Notes: generated by a model from the letters alone, not told the origin. Positions 1-7,362 are shown, counted from the stretch's first letter. The stretch: 10,519 nt of DNA from Firmicutes bacterium UBA5420 (GCA_002409455.1 DHNI01000088.1:3737-14255), one strand, 5' to 3'. A program made the numbers and translations.

Positions 1-1293
1 ATTAATGCGGGCAAATTCAGCTCCCCGATCCATAAAGTAAGTGGGGTTTTGAATCATGAACTGGTTTAAGGGGCTAGAATTGGCCACCAAGATAGCTAAG
101 GAGGGCTGGTCAGTGCGGCCAGCCCGACCTAGTTGCTGCCAGGTACTGGCGATGGTACCTGGATAGCCCGTCAAAACAGCCGCTTGGAGGGTACCTATAT
201 CAATACCAAGCTCTAAAGCGTTGGTGCTCACTACCCCAAGAACTTTACCTTCGCGTAGATCCCGCTCGATCTGCCGGCGCTGTTTAGGCAGGTAACCGCC
301 GCGATAGGCCCTAATCGTCTCATGGGGTTGTCCTAATTTGTGGAAGGACTTACGCAGATAGGTAACAAGAACCTCTGTATTGAGGCGACTGCGGGTAAAG
401 ACAATGGTGGGGATCTGAGCTGCAATCAGTTCATGGGCCACCGCTTCAGCCTCCAAGAGGGAGCTGCGCCTGATCCCCAGCGGTCTATTCACAACAGGCG
501 GGTTATAGAAGATTAGATCTTTTTGCCCCCGGGGAGCACCATTTCTGTCGATCACAGTCACAGGGCGCCCAAGCAGCGCTTCACCATGTTCCCTGGGGTT
601 AGCGATGGTTGCCGATGTGCAGATAAACTGGGGGGAGGCGCCATAGAACTTACATATACGTTCTAGACGGCGCAAGACATTGGCCACATGGGATCCGAAA
701 ACCCCGCGGTAAATATGCAGTTCATCAATGACTACATATTTCAGATTCTCAAAAAGCCGCATCCATTTCGTATGATGCGGTAGAATCCCAGAATGGAGCA
801 TATCGGGATTGGTAACTACAATGCTTCCCGCGGAGCGAATTGCAATTCTAGCATCCCCCGGAGTATCTCCGTCATAGGTGTAGGTCTTGATCTTGCCTCC
901 GAGCTCTTCGCTCCACACCATCAGCTCAGCGACTTGATCCTGAGCCAGGGCCTTTGTGGGAAAGAGGTAGAGGGCTCGTGCTTCTTCATTTTCCAAAAGC
1001 GTTGTGATTACTGGTAGGTTGTAGCAGAGGGTTTTACCGGAGGCAGTGGGGGTAACCACCACAATGTCTTTGCCCTGCCTTACTTCGTGGAGGGCTGCTG
1101 CTTGATGACTATAAAGCGTTTCGATACCCTTGCGCTGCAACAGCTCGCCGAGCTTCTTTGGCAGAAATTCAGGGATCGGCTCATAAATACCAGACTCAGC
1201 TGGTATGGTGTGGCGAAAGGTGACATTATTCATAAAGCGAGGATTGCTTTCGATTTTGCTCAAAACACTTTCTACACCGACACGCATTTGCAT
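1..1293 (-). CDS. mrfA: MrfA/YprA-type DEAD/DEAH-box repair helicase (3' end outside window)
   Basis: ATP-dependent superfamily 2 helicase; the first 431 residues are present and no stop is reached. Visible motifs in order: Q-like YSHQ (61-64), motif I TPTASGKT (81-88), Ia PTKALAQDQ (112-120), TNPDML (161-166), motif II DELH (190-193), motif III SAT (227-229), IVFTRSR (297-303), motif V STNALELGIDIG (356-367) and motif VI QQLGRAGR (386-393). Both RecA-like domains are therefore nearly complete. The DELH box and the spacing match the MrfA/YprA group. In Bacillus subtilis that protein works with the exonuclease MrfB in excision of mitomycin C lesions, is about 750 residues long and ends in a Cys-rich DUF1998 domain, which would lie left of the window. 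The start is the ATG at 1293, with AGAAGGG six bases upstream; an ATG two codons further in is spaced worse. A SigA-like promoter lies directly upstream. Other Lhr-like helicases are the main alternative. Confidence 0.85.
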   Translation of the reverse strand, partial: MQMRVGVESVLSKIESNPRFMNNVTFRHTIPAESGIYEPIPEFLPKKLGELLQRKGIETLYSHQAAALHEVRQGKDIVVVTPTASGKTLCYNLPVITTLLENEEARALYLFPTKALAQDQVAELMVWSEELGGKIKTYTYDGDTPGDARIAIRSAGSIVVTNPDMLHSGILPHHTKWMRLFENLKYVVIDELHIYRGVFGSHVANVLRRLERICKFYGASPQFICTSATIANPREHGEALLGRPVTVIDRNGAPRGQKDLIFYNPPVVNRPLGIRRSSLLEAEAVAHELIAAQIPTIVFTRSRLNTEVLVTYLRKSFHKLGQPHETIRAYRGGYLPKQRRQIERDLREGKVLGVVSTNALELGIDIGTLQAAVLTGYPGTIASTWQQLGRAGRTDQPSLAILVANSSPLNQFMIQNPTYFMDRGAEFARIN

Positions 1294-1312
1294 CGCCTAC
1301 CCTTCTTCTTTT

Positions 1313-1342
1313 ATCATAGACGAACACTAGTTTGCGTGTCAA
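1313..1342 (-). promoter_or_regulatory. SigA-like promoter of the helicase gene
   Basis: On the minus strand a perfect -35 TTGACA (1337-1342) is followed after 18 bases by TATGAT (1313-1318), five of six matches to TATAAT. The expected start of transcription, near 1306, falls on the ribosome binding site, leaving a leader of only about 13 bases before the ATG at 1293. Confidence 0.6.
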
Positions 1343-1398
1343 TGGTTATTTACAGGGCCATCATTATCCATTCACCTGTCTGGAAGCGGAATATGACC

Positions 1399-1414
1399 AC
1401 TGATTATTATCAGT
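1399..1414. repeat. Small AT-rich dyad upstream of the helicase promoter
   Basis: ACTGAT and ATCAGT form perfect 6-base arms around the 4-base spacer TATT, about 57 bases upstream of the -35 of the helicase promoter. It could be an operator, but with arms this short it could be chance. Confidence 0.2.
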
Positions 1415-1451
1415 ATCTCTTATTTATATCTGGGGCTGCCCCTTCAACTCC

Positions 1452-1621
1452 TTGGGAGATGCCCTAGAACTAGATTCACTGCCCATGGACTTAAGCATGA
1501 TTATCAAAGGTTATGCAGAGAAGGAGAAAGGCAAAACAAAGCGGAGATTCAAGACAAAATCATCGCCTATGGAAAGCTCAAAGGATATATAACACCTTCT
1601 CCGGTTTACAAACCAATATGA
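1452..1621 (+). pseudogene. Possible gene remnant with one frameshift
   Basis: The 376 bases between the helicase and the pyruvyl transferase gene hold no intact gene. Two adjoining plus-strand frames read like one protein tail. The first runs from about 1452 and contains MDLSMIIKGYAEKEK. The second, displaced by one lost base near 1525, continues RQNKAEIQDKIIAYGKLKGY and stops at TGA 1619-1621, 17 bases before a hairpin terminator. The joined text is charged and helical, as expected of a real protein C-terminus, perhaps of phage type, but I recognise no family. No ribosome binding site or intact 5' part is visible. It may equally be non-coding spacer. Confidence 0.25.
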
Positions 1622-1638
1622 TTTGCGTGTAAAATGCA

Positions 1639-1661
1639 GAGGCTGCCGATTTGACAGCCTC
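1639..1661. terminator. Hairpin terminator after the pyruvyl transferase gene
   Basis: GAGGCTG (1639-1645) pairs perfectly with CAGCCTC (1655-1661) around a 9-base loop. It begins 9 bases beyond the TAA of the minus-strand gene and is followed on that strand by TGCATTTT. On the plus strand it is followed by CTGTTTGTTT, so it may work in both directions. Confidence 0.6.
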
Positions 1662-1669
1662 CTGTTTGT

Positions 1670-2737
1670 TTAGCCAAGCAAGAGTGATATCATGTTATTT
1701 TGAAATAGCGAGAGTTTGGTAATGTAAATGTCTTTCTTGGACGTCAACATTTCGGTGTATCTGGCTCGCTCGGCTAAGAGTTTTTCCACAGCTAAGCGCA
1801 GTTTGGTTTTACGATCTTGATCGGAGAACAAGATCGAAAACTCGCTCCAATCTAAAGAGCTGGCAAAGTCGTGGCATTTCATGCGGTAGGCGAGGGAAAC
1901 AAAGGGGCAACACTGTGATGCCGAGAACACCCCCGCGTGGAGCTTCATGTTCACAGAAAGCGTGCTTCTACGGTAAAGATCAACCATCTCATCAACCGTA
2001 GGCACACGATCCAAAAGCACCGTGTTGGGTCTATCTAGGGTAGCGTATAGGCTCCGACAGGGATCAATATCCTTGCCCCAAACCGGGAAAATAACGATGG
2101 TGTAATCCTTTGGCAGTTCAGCCAGGACTGTTCGTAGATCCTCCGCCACACTTTTTTCATCGCCCCCTAGGACTTTGTTTGAAGCCGTACCCCAGTTAAC
2201 GGCTATGATCGGTTCATGCAGACTTTCAAGCTCAGGTAGGCTAACTGCTTGCGCCTGTTTTTCAAGCAGCAAGCCCGGATCGCCCACAATCTGAAGACCT
2301 GGATTTGTGGCCCCGATGGCTTCTAACATTTCCATGGTGTAGGGACCTCGAACACCGATTAGTGTGGCGTTTTGCACCACTTGTCGAATCATGAAGGCCG
2401 AATCAGGATCAATGCGGCTTGGATCAATCGGGCTCATGAGCATGCTATCGTAGCCCGAACCCCAAATCGCGGTGGGAATGGAGTGTTGTGCGGCCAACAC
2501 TAGGGGTTTCAGATAAACTGGTTCAAAGAGCGAGCCCGCACCGAGTACGACCAAGTCGGGGTTCATGCGAGCTAAGGAGAACTCGTTGAAATTGGTCGGA
2601 AAGATGCCGTTGATCGTCAGGTTCATTCCTTGCTTCTTTGCCTGCCGTGACATGGAATCTACAAAGATCGCATAACACACATCATCTCCTTGATTGCCAA
2701 ACCCCACCCATCCAACGTACAGAATAGTCCTATTCAT
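1670..2737 (-). CDS. Polysaccharide pyruvyl transferase family protein
   Basis: A 355-residue protein of the polysaccharide pyruvyl transferase family (PF04230; CsaB, WcaK and related). Known members transfer a pyruvyl group from phosphoenolpyruvate to a sugar of a cell-surface or secondary cell-wall polymer. Visible family blocks: GWVGFGNQGDD at the N-terminus (9-19), GAGSLF (66-71), WGSG (92-95), VRGPYT (129-134), GDPGLLL (152-158), VNWGTASN (180-187), MKLHAG with Lys265 and His267 (264-269), then AYRMKCHDF (283-291). Length is normal and there is no signal peptide, so it should be cytoplasmic. The start is the ATG at 2737 with GGAGG seven bases upstream. It overlaps the TGA of the preceding double glycosyltransferase gene in an ATGA junction, which implies translational coupling and a shared glycan substrate. 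The acceptor sugar cannot be told from sequence, and some family members lack proven pyruvylation activity. Confidence 0.85.
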   Translation of the reverse strand: MNRTILYVGWVGFGNQGDDVCYAIFVDSMSRQAKKQGMNLTINGIFPTNFNEFSLARMNPDLVVLGAGSLFEPVYLKPLVLAAQHSIPTAIWGSGYDSMLMSPIDPSRIDPDSAFMIRQVVQNATLIGVRGPYTMEMLEAIGATNPGLQIVGDPGLLLEKQAQAVSLPELESLHEPIIAVNWGTASNKVLGGDEKSVAEDLRTVLAELPKDYTIVIFPVWGKDIDPCRSLYATLDRPNTVLLDRVPTVDEMVDLYRRSTLSVNMKLHAGVFSASQCCPFVSLAYRMKCHDFASSLDWSEFSILFSDQDRKTKLRLAVEKLLAERARYTEMLTSKKDIYITKLSLFQNNMISLLLG

Positions 2738-4692
2738 GATAGTTCCTCCATTTGATCACTTAGGGCCGCCCTGAGGCTGTAAAACTCCCGCGATCTTTGG
2801 CTATCATGCTGACGGTAATAATAAAGGACATTGCGCAGATTCTGTACGTTGAAGCCCTGCACTATGGCTCGAGCTACAAACTCATAGTCTTCGGCCCCCT
2901 CCATAAAGGTGGTCAAGCCGCCAATTCTCTCAAGCACTTTCCTTCGAAAGAGTAGTGATCCAAAGCAGACACAATGGTGGCCTTCGCGGTAGCATTTTAC
3001 AATGTTATTATCATAACGAACGAGATACGCTTTCGTGCGCTTACCAAAATCAGTAGAAAACACCTCGTAATTCGTGCCAACCAGGCTGTATTGGTCGTCT
3101 AGCTGGAGAAATTGCACCTGTTGTTGTATGCGGTCGGGGTGGCTAATGTCGTCAGAGTCATGGTTTGCGATGAACTCACCCTTAGACAAGATATATCCCA
3201 TGCTCTGGGCCTGGGCAAATCCTACGTTTCTGGGCAATTTGTAGTAGGCAACCAAGAAATCGGAGCTCTCGCCCATTTGTTTTAACCAATCTTGCACCAT
3301 GTTCTCTGTGTTATCACTAGAATGGTCGTCAACGATGACGATCTCCAAGGGACGGTAGGTCTGTTTACGAAGCGACTCCAAACACTCCCTTAGATATCGT
3401 TCTCGGTTATGGGTGGGGATGACAACACTGACCAAGGGTGTTCCTTGTGCTGTAGTATCCTTTTGGGCTGCCACTGGCTGGGTGACCGGCTCTTCCATAG
3501 GTTGCCACTTTGCTGGTGCAGTAAAGGGAATGAGGATGGAAGAACGCTCCTTTCCCGGCTTTTGGGCTAGGCCTAGAACCTGATAGTACACCTGTTCAAC
3601 TTCTTGGGTCACTTGCTCTATGGAGAAGTGCTTGACCACAAGGCGCCTTACCTTTTCCAAATCAATGTTGGTTCCAGCCATGACGGCTTTGATATCCTTT
3701 TGAAATCTAGCCGCGCTTGAGTTCTCAAGAAAGTCGTGATCTCCGAAGTATAAACTCCAGGCTTCGGCAAGATTTTGGGGCGTAATGAGTCCTACATATC
3801 CTGCATTGCCCGCTGCTATTACGGGTCTCGAGCAACTCATGGCCTCCAGAGCAACCCGCGCCGTTCCAATCACCAGATCGCCACTCCGATAGGCATCCAC
3901 AGGATCAAGTAATGCCCCGGTTGTTAAGATCAGATCCTGGCCATGGCGACGATTGACCATACCAGCTAAGGCATGCACAAACCCGCTATCGGGGCCACTT
4001 CCAACAATGGCTAGGCGTATGGGATGATTCTTGGCCAATTCTTCCACAGCATGGATAGCATCTTCAATAACTCGTGTCTTGCCCCAGGCAATACGACTGC
4101 ATAAGGTTACTAAAAACTCCCCCTTGGTTAGGCCCAACTCTTGCCGGAACGTCTTTCCTTCTTGAGGCTTGAAGTGGTCGACATCAATTCCGTTTGGAAT
4201 TACGCTGATATGTTGTTTGCTGTAGCCTATTTTCGTGTTGATATAGCTCGCCACTGGCAGGCTTACTGCAATGACGTGTTGGGTCGAATCAATGAGGCTT
4301 TGAAGCTGCCTGCGGGGGTAGAACATACCATGGGCTGTAAAGACCACGGGGAGCAAAAACTCTTGCGATACTTGGGTAGCAATCTTCAAACCCGCAATTT
4401 GGTGGGCGTGGATGAGATTGATATCGTGTTCCTTGACGATGGAGCGGGTTTGTTCGAGCAGGGTAGTGTAATTTGTATGCAAGGGATTGTCACTTTGAAA
4501 GGACATGATCTTAATTGGCAAACCTGCATCTGTAAAAAGCTTTGTTAAGGGGCCGCCTCCCGTGCCCACAATTATGCTATGCCCACGGGCCTGAAGTGAC
4601 TTGGCCACTGCCAATACATGAGTTTCTGTTCCTCCGATGCCTAGTGAATCAATGATCATCAGAATGTTTAGTGATTTTGAGTCTTTGTTCAT
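2734..4692 (-). CDS. Two-domain glycosyltransferase: GT4 fused to GT2
   Basis: A 652-residue protein with two different glycosyltransferase folds. Residues 8 to about 375 are a GT4 (GT-B) domain: GGTETH (20-25), HAH (95-97), TAHG (119-122), PNGID (166-170), GSGP (231-234) and ALEAMSCSRPVIA (281-293). The acidic residue usually found seven positions before the conserved Glu is not evident. Residues 376-418 form a Pro/Gln/Thr-rich linker. Residues 419-652 are a GT2 (GT-A) domain: VSVVIPTHNRERYL, IVIVDDHSSDNT (451-462), the metal and nucleotide-sugar DSDD (512-515) and a catalytic-type ED (601-602). No signal peptide or membrane helix is seen. It probably adds two successive sugars to one acceptor from activated nucleotide-sugar donors; the sugars are unknown. 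The start is the ATG at 4692, with GGAGG ten bases upstream. It is the first gene of a two-gene unit and overlaps the pyruvyl transferase gene by 4 bases. Confidence 0.88.
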   Translation of the reverse strand: MNKDSKSLNILMIIDSLGIGGTETHVLAVAKSLQARGHSIIVGTGGGPLTKLFTDAGLPIKIMSFQSDNPLHTNYTTLLEQTRSIVKEHDINLIHAHQIAGLKIATQVSQEFLLPVVFTAHGMFYPRRQLQSLIDSTQHVIAVSLPVASYINTKIGYSKQHISVIPNGIDVDHFKPQEGKTFRQELGLTKGEFLVTLCSRIAWGKTRVIEDAIHAVEELAKNHPIRLAIVGSGPDSGFVHALAGMVNRRHGQDLILTTGALLDPVDAYRSGDLVIGTARVALEAMSCSRPVIAAGNAGYVGLITPQNLAEAWSLYFGDHDFLENSSAARFQKDIKAVMAGTNIDLEKVRRLVVKHFSIEQVTQEVEQVYYQVLGLAQKPGKERSSILIPFTAPAKWQPMEEPVTQPVAAQKDTTAQGTPLVSVVIPTHNRERYLRECLESLRKQTYRPLEIVIVDDHSSDNTENMVQDWLKQMGESSDFLVAYYKLPRNVGFAQAQSMGYILSKGEFIANHDSDDISHPDRIQQQVQFLQLDDQYSLVGTNYEVFSTDFGKRTKAYLVRYDNNIVKCYREGHHCVCFGSLLFRRKVLERIGGLTTFMEGAEDYEFVARAIVQGFNVQNLRNVLYYYRQHDSQRSREFYSLRAALSDQMEELS

Positions 4693-4827
4693 GGCAAAAA
4701 CGCCTCCGTTTCAGTTGGTTATTTCGTATGCAACACCTTATGAAAAAGACACTAATGCGGACTAGGGGCTAGATCCTATTGCCAAAAATACAGGAAAGCT
4801 ATCCCGATACCCGAGTTTGTGATTTTG

Positions 4828-4837
4828 CATACCATTA
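4828..4837 (+). promoter_or_regulatory. Possible mother-cell sigma (SigE/SigK) -10 element
   Basis: CATACCATTA lies about 42 bases before the 28-residue peptide gene. It resembles the SigE (CATACAnT) and SigK (CATAnnnTA) -10 consensus, each with one mismatch. A weak -35-like TACC sits 16 bases upstream. No good SigA promoter was seen here. This is a suggestion from motif likeness only. Confidence 0.25.
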
Positions 4838-4878
4838 GACATAGGCAACCCCAAATACAAAACGAAGGAGGTAGTATT

Positions 4879-4965
4879 ATGTATCCTTCATTCGACAATT
4901 TTCTGCCGTTCTTGCTTATTGTGGCGATGTTGGCCTTGATTGTCTTGGCCATCATATGGTCGTAG
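4879..4965 (+). CDS. Tiny single-helix membrane peptide (28 aa)
   Basis: A 28-residue open frame with a textbook ribosome binding site, AAGGAGGT, six bases before the ATG. A short polar head MYPSFDNF is followed by one hydrophobic stretch from about residue 9 to 26, rich in Leu, Ile, Val and Ala, ending in Trp-Ser. Size and layout recall the tiny one-helix sporulation peptides of the YjcZ type in Bacillus, though the typical Gly-rich head is absent. It lies 39 bases upstream of the second glycosyltransferase gene on the same strand and is probably co-transcribed. The near-perfect ribosome binding site is the main reason to regard it as a gene. The function is unknown; a membrane- or coat-associated sporulation role is inferred from context. 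Confidence 0.65.
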   Translation: MYPSFDNFLPFLLIVAMLALIVLAIIWS

Positions 4966-5004
4966 TAAGGCTCTTTTGGGAAGCAGTCTTACGGGGGGGA
5001 AAAC

Positions 5005-6015
5005 ATGCGAATTCTTATGACCTCGATTCTGTGTCAATCAGGCTTGATGACCCATGTCAACGACCTTGCTAAGTATCTGCACAGCCAGGGCATCTTTGTT
5101 GCCATAGCCTTCAAACGTGTAGACTACCTTGATGAACCGGCGCAGAATAGCATACTTGGCGAACTCCATACCATGGCTATTCCTTATCTGCTCTATGACA
5201 GCACAGAGGAGTTGCTAGAATTCTTGCGTGCACAGGAGTGCAACTTGATCCATGCCCACTCCCATGCAACATTTCAGACAGCAACGGAAGCTAGCCTTTC
5301 GCAAGGCGTCCCCCTCATTTGTACGCTGCATTCTGTCTATCCTTGGCAACATCTTTTTGGTGCGACCCTTCATGTCGCCCAAAGGATTATTGCAGTTGGG
5401 CCGGCACAAGCCTATGGTGCTCGGCGTTTTAGCGAGAAGATCAGCATCGTGCAAAACGCTATTGATACCAGGCATTTTGTGCCTAAGACCCCTCGAGAAA
5501 AACAGGGTGACCTGATCAATATTCTATGGTATGGCAGGGTAGATGGGAGATTGACAAGGGGGCTACACACGCTTGATCGGGTAGCCCCTCTGCTTCCCAA
5601 ACATATCCGCATTACTGGGTTGGGAACAGCCCAGTATGTCCCCATAAATATCCCTCTGCTTCCCTGGACGGATCATCCCCTACCATTCCTGCAACAAAGT
5701 CAGATCACCTTTGCCCATGGACGTTCTTTGCGCGAGGCCATGTCGGCTGGGAGCATCGGTATGCTGCTCGGCTGTGGATACGGGGGAATGGTCACGGAGC
5801 GGCGTCTGACGGAAGATAATCTGATTCTTGATGCTTTTCCCGAATATCGCCTCAGACGTCCTCGGGTTCATAAGCTCGTGCAGGACATTTTGACCATTGC
5901 CGGGCTCGATCTAGAACAACTACGCCGAGAGGCAAGATCCATTGCGGAAAGACATTTTGATCTAGAGGATATGGGTGCGAAGATTGGGAAAATTTATCGA
6001 GGGGTGCTGAGCTAG
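5005..6015 (+). CDS. GT4-like glycosyltransferase
   Basis: A 336-residue GT-B protein resembling glycosyltransferase family 4. The N-terminal acceptor-side domain shows GLMTHVNDLA (13-22) and HAH (84-86). The linker carries IVQNAID (148-154), equivalent to the PNGID motif. The donor-side domain has HGRSLREAMSAGS (238-250), with Glu245 as the likely conserved Glu. The first acidic residue of the usual E-x7-E pair is replaced in an HGRSLREAM context, like the ARVALEAM form in the divergent double glycosyltransferase, so the two may share an unusual subgroup. The C-terminal helix HFDLEDMGAKIGKIY is typical of GT4. The start is the ATG at 5005 behind a GGGGGGA stretch. It presumably adds a sugar to the glycan made by the neighbouring minus-strand genes. 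Donor and acceptor are unknown. Confidence 0.8.
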   Translation: MRILMTSILCQSGLMTHVNDLAKYLHSQGIFVAIAFKRVDYLDEPAQNSILGELHTMAIPYLLYDSTEELLEFLRAQECNLIHAHSHATFQTATEASLSQGVPLICTLHSVYPWQHLFGATLHVAQRIIAVGPAQAYGARRFSEKISIVQNAIDTRHFVPKTPREKQGDLINILWYGRVDGRLTRGLHTLDRVAPLLPKHIRITGLGTAQYVPINIPLLPWTDHPLPFLQQSQITFAHGRSLREAMSAGSIGMLLGCGYGGMVTERRLTEDNLILDAFPEYRLRRPRVHKLVQDILTIAGLDLEQLRREARSIAERHFDLEDMGAKIGKIYRGVLS

Positions 6016-6078
6016 TTCGAGGGAAAAGCCCTGTTCCGTTTGTACTCGTTACTCATACACTATCTAAGAATGGAAAGG

Positions 6079-6102
6079 GGGATGGAAGTTTCCTCCCATC
6101 CC
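6079..6102. terminator. Hairpin between convergent genes
   Basis: GGGATGG (6079-6085) pairs with CCATCCC (6096-6102), and the stem continues inward with one mismatch. It lies between the end of the GT4-like gene and the end of the 26-residue peptide gene, which converge here. The T-run is poor on both strands (CCCTTTCCATTCTT on the minus strand), so it is a moderate candidate for a two-way terminator. Confidence 0.45.
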
Positions 6103-6110
6103 GAGCAAAA

Positions 6111-6191
6111 CTAGGCAAGCAAGATCACAGCTAACACCACAATCAGGATCAAGGCTACGAAGATGATGAAGGTTTCTTGGTTGTCATTCAT
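6111..6191 (-). CDS. Tiny single-helix membrane peptide (26 aa)
   Basis: A 26-residue open frame preceded by a perfect ribosome binding site, AAAGGAGGTG, six bases from the ATG at 6191. The polar head MNDNQET is followed by one uninterrupted hydrophobic segment (residues 8-26, Phe/Ile/Val/Leu/Ala) reaching the C-terminus. The sequence FIIFVALILIVVLAVILL follows the pattern of YjcZ-type sporulation peptides (typical core FALIVVLFILLIIVG). It is transcribed divergently from the YheC/YheD-like gene and ends just before a hairpin. A role as a spore membrane or coat peptide is inferred from pattern and neighbourhood; biochemical function in this group is not established. Confidence 0.7.
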   Translation of the reverse strand: MNDNQETFIIFVALILIVVLAVILLA

Positions 6192-6241
6192 AGAGTGCAC
6201 CTCCTTTACGGAGATTAAGAAGCCGCTACCCTTCTTGCTCC

Positions 6242-6277
6242 TACATTATGAAAATCTAAAGGGACTGCCATAATGCA
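6242..6277. promoter_or_regulatory. Divergent -10-like elements between the 26-aa peptide and the YheC-like gene
   Basis: CATTATG (6244-6250) and CATAATG (6269-6275) are inverted copies. Read outward they give CATAATGTA on the minus strand, an exact match to the SigK -10 pattern CATAnnnTA, and CATAATGCA on the plus strand, with one mismatch. They lie 50 bases from the minus-strand ATG and 33 bases from the plus-strand GTG. I could not find convincing -35 partners, so the sigma factor is only a guess. The inverted pair could also be an operator. Confidence 0.3.
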
Positions 6278-6310
6278 GAAGTCTCATTTTAGGTTGCTGG
6301 AGGTGTCTCT

Positions 6311-7312
6311 GTGTATCACAAAGTCGATCGAGCTTTGATGATGAACTCCGTCCAAAAAGTTCCTTACTACCGTATGCTCTGGTGGGAGCATCAGGCGGAT
6401 TTGTTGTTTTTTGATCCTAGGGGTGTTGATTGGGACAACAGGAGAATTCGGGGCTTGCTCCTGCACAAGGGTCGCTGGTTCCAGGGTCTTTTCGCTTTTC
6501 CCAAGACGATTTACAATCGGTGCTATCCCGAGCCAAAACATGTCATTGAGAAATTCAGTGAGACAATGGGGGAGGAGCATATTTTCAACGAGTGCACGCA
6601 TTTTGACAAATGGGAAGTTTATGAGCATCTCAAGGATAGTGAAGTGGGCGAACATTTGCCTGCAACCTATATGTATAGTCAGGATGATCTGGCGGAACTG
6701 CTCACGAAACATCCGTCAATTGTTCTCAAGCCCCGTTTGGGTCATGGCGGTGTAGGCGTTGTCAAAGTGACACTTTTATCTCCAAATCTTCTGATCTTTA
6801 TGTCCCAGTGGGGACTCCCGATTCCTCTGCTAGGTCAAGACTTCTATCTTCCCCTTTTAGTAACGATGGCACCACCCTCTTCGTTTATTGCCCAAAGGTA
6901 TATCGAGAGTATGGAGCAGGACGGGGGAAAATTTGATGTGCGCATTCTTATGCAAAAAAATGGCAGGGGTGAGTGGGAAGTAGGTGGGCAGTTAAGCCGG
7001 ATAACCAGGGCCTCAAACCTTTTGACAAATCACTATCATGCCATTACAGCGCCACATGATGTGGTGTCCTCCGCACTCGTTTCTACGTTGCATGCCCTCA
7101 GTCATGTTGTGGCGGAGACCCTTGATGGAAAACTAGCTACCTTGGGCGAACTTGGGGTGGATTTTCTCATTGACGCCGCAGGGTGGCCTTGGATATTGGA
7201 GGTGAATGGCAAACCAGATAAAGCCTTGTTCTGGCAACTCCATGATACAGAAATGCTTAGCCGTATCTACCTAAACCCTCTTAAGTATCAAGGACACCTT
7301 CTTCGTATCTAG
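6311..7312 (+). CDS. YheC/YheD-like spore coat-associated ATP-grasp protein
   Basis: A 333-residue member of the YheC/YheD family (endospore coat-associated, ATP-grasp fold). Landmarks in order: PKTIYNR (64-70), IFNECTHFDKWEVYEHL (91-107), LPAT (116-119), LKP plus the glycine-rich GHGGVG loop (139-149), DVRILMQKNGRGEWEV (209-224), GELGVDFLID (279-288) and the metal/ATP-binding EVNGKP (297-302). ATP-grasp enzymes join a carboxylate to an amine or thiol through an acyl phosphate; the substrate of this family is unknown. Bacillus subtilis YheC has about 363 residues and YheD about 453, so this is a short member. Where I expect a conserved TNL..GG the sequence reads LLTNHYHAI. The start is a GTG with GGAGGTG five bases upstream. 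It ends in a strong hairpin and sits inside the presumed spore-glycan locus. Confidence 0.85.
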   Translation: MYHKVDRALMMNSVQKVPYYRMLWWEHQADLLFFDPRGVDWDNRRIRGLLLHKGRWFQGLFAFPKTIYNRCYPEPKHVIEKFSETMGEEHIFNECTHFDKWEVYEHLKDSEVGEHLPATYMYSQDDLAELLTKHPSIVLKPRLGHGGVGVVKVTLLSPNLLIFMSQWGLPIPLLGQDFYLPLLVTMAPPSSFIAQRYIESMEQDGGKFDVRILMQKNGRGEWEVGGQLSRITRASNLLTNHYHAITAPHDVVSSALVSTLHALSHVVAETLDGKLATLGELGVDFLIDAAGWPWILEVNGKPDKALFWQLHDTEMLSRIYLNPLKYQGHLLRI

Positions 7313-7316
7313 CACA

Positions 7317-7351
7317 AGTGTGCCCTAGGGCTTAACGTCCTAGGGCACGCT
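7317..7351. terminator. Strong two-way hairpin terminator
   Basis: GTGCCCTAGG (7320-7329) pairs perfectly with CCTAGGGCAC (7339-7348), and the stem extends to 13 pairs with one G-T wobble. It starts a few bases after the TAG of the YheC/YheD-like gene and lies 12 bases before the stop of the convergent minus-strand operon. The U-tract is weak on both sides, but the position between convergent genes supports a shared terminator. Confidence 0.65.
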
Positions 7352-7362
7352 ACTCTTGTGGG

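Noticed and set aside
1360..1368. GATAATGAT on the minus strand, an exact Fur half-site upstream of the helicase promoter
   Set aside because: The following bases do not continue the Fur box, so only a half-site is present.
793..1467. Open frames on the plus strand opposite the helicase gene
   Set aside because: They are antisense to a helicase whose motifs are all in order; no family likeness or ribosome binding site supports them.
5215..5871. Several open frames overlapping the GT4-like gene on both strands
   Set aside because: Shadows of a clear glycosyltransferase gene, with low-complexity or implausible protein sequences.
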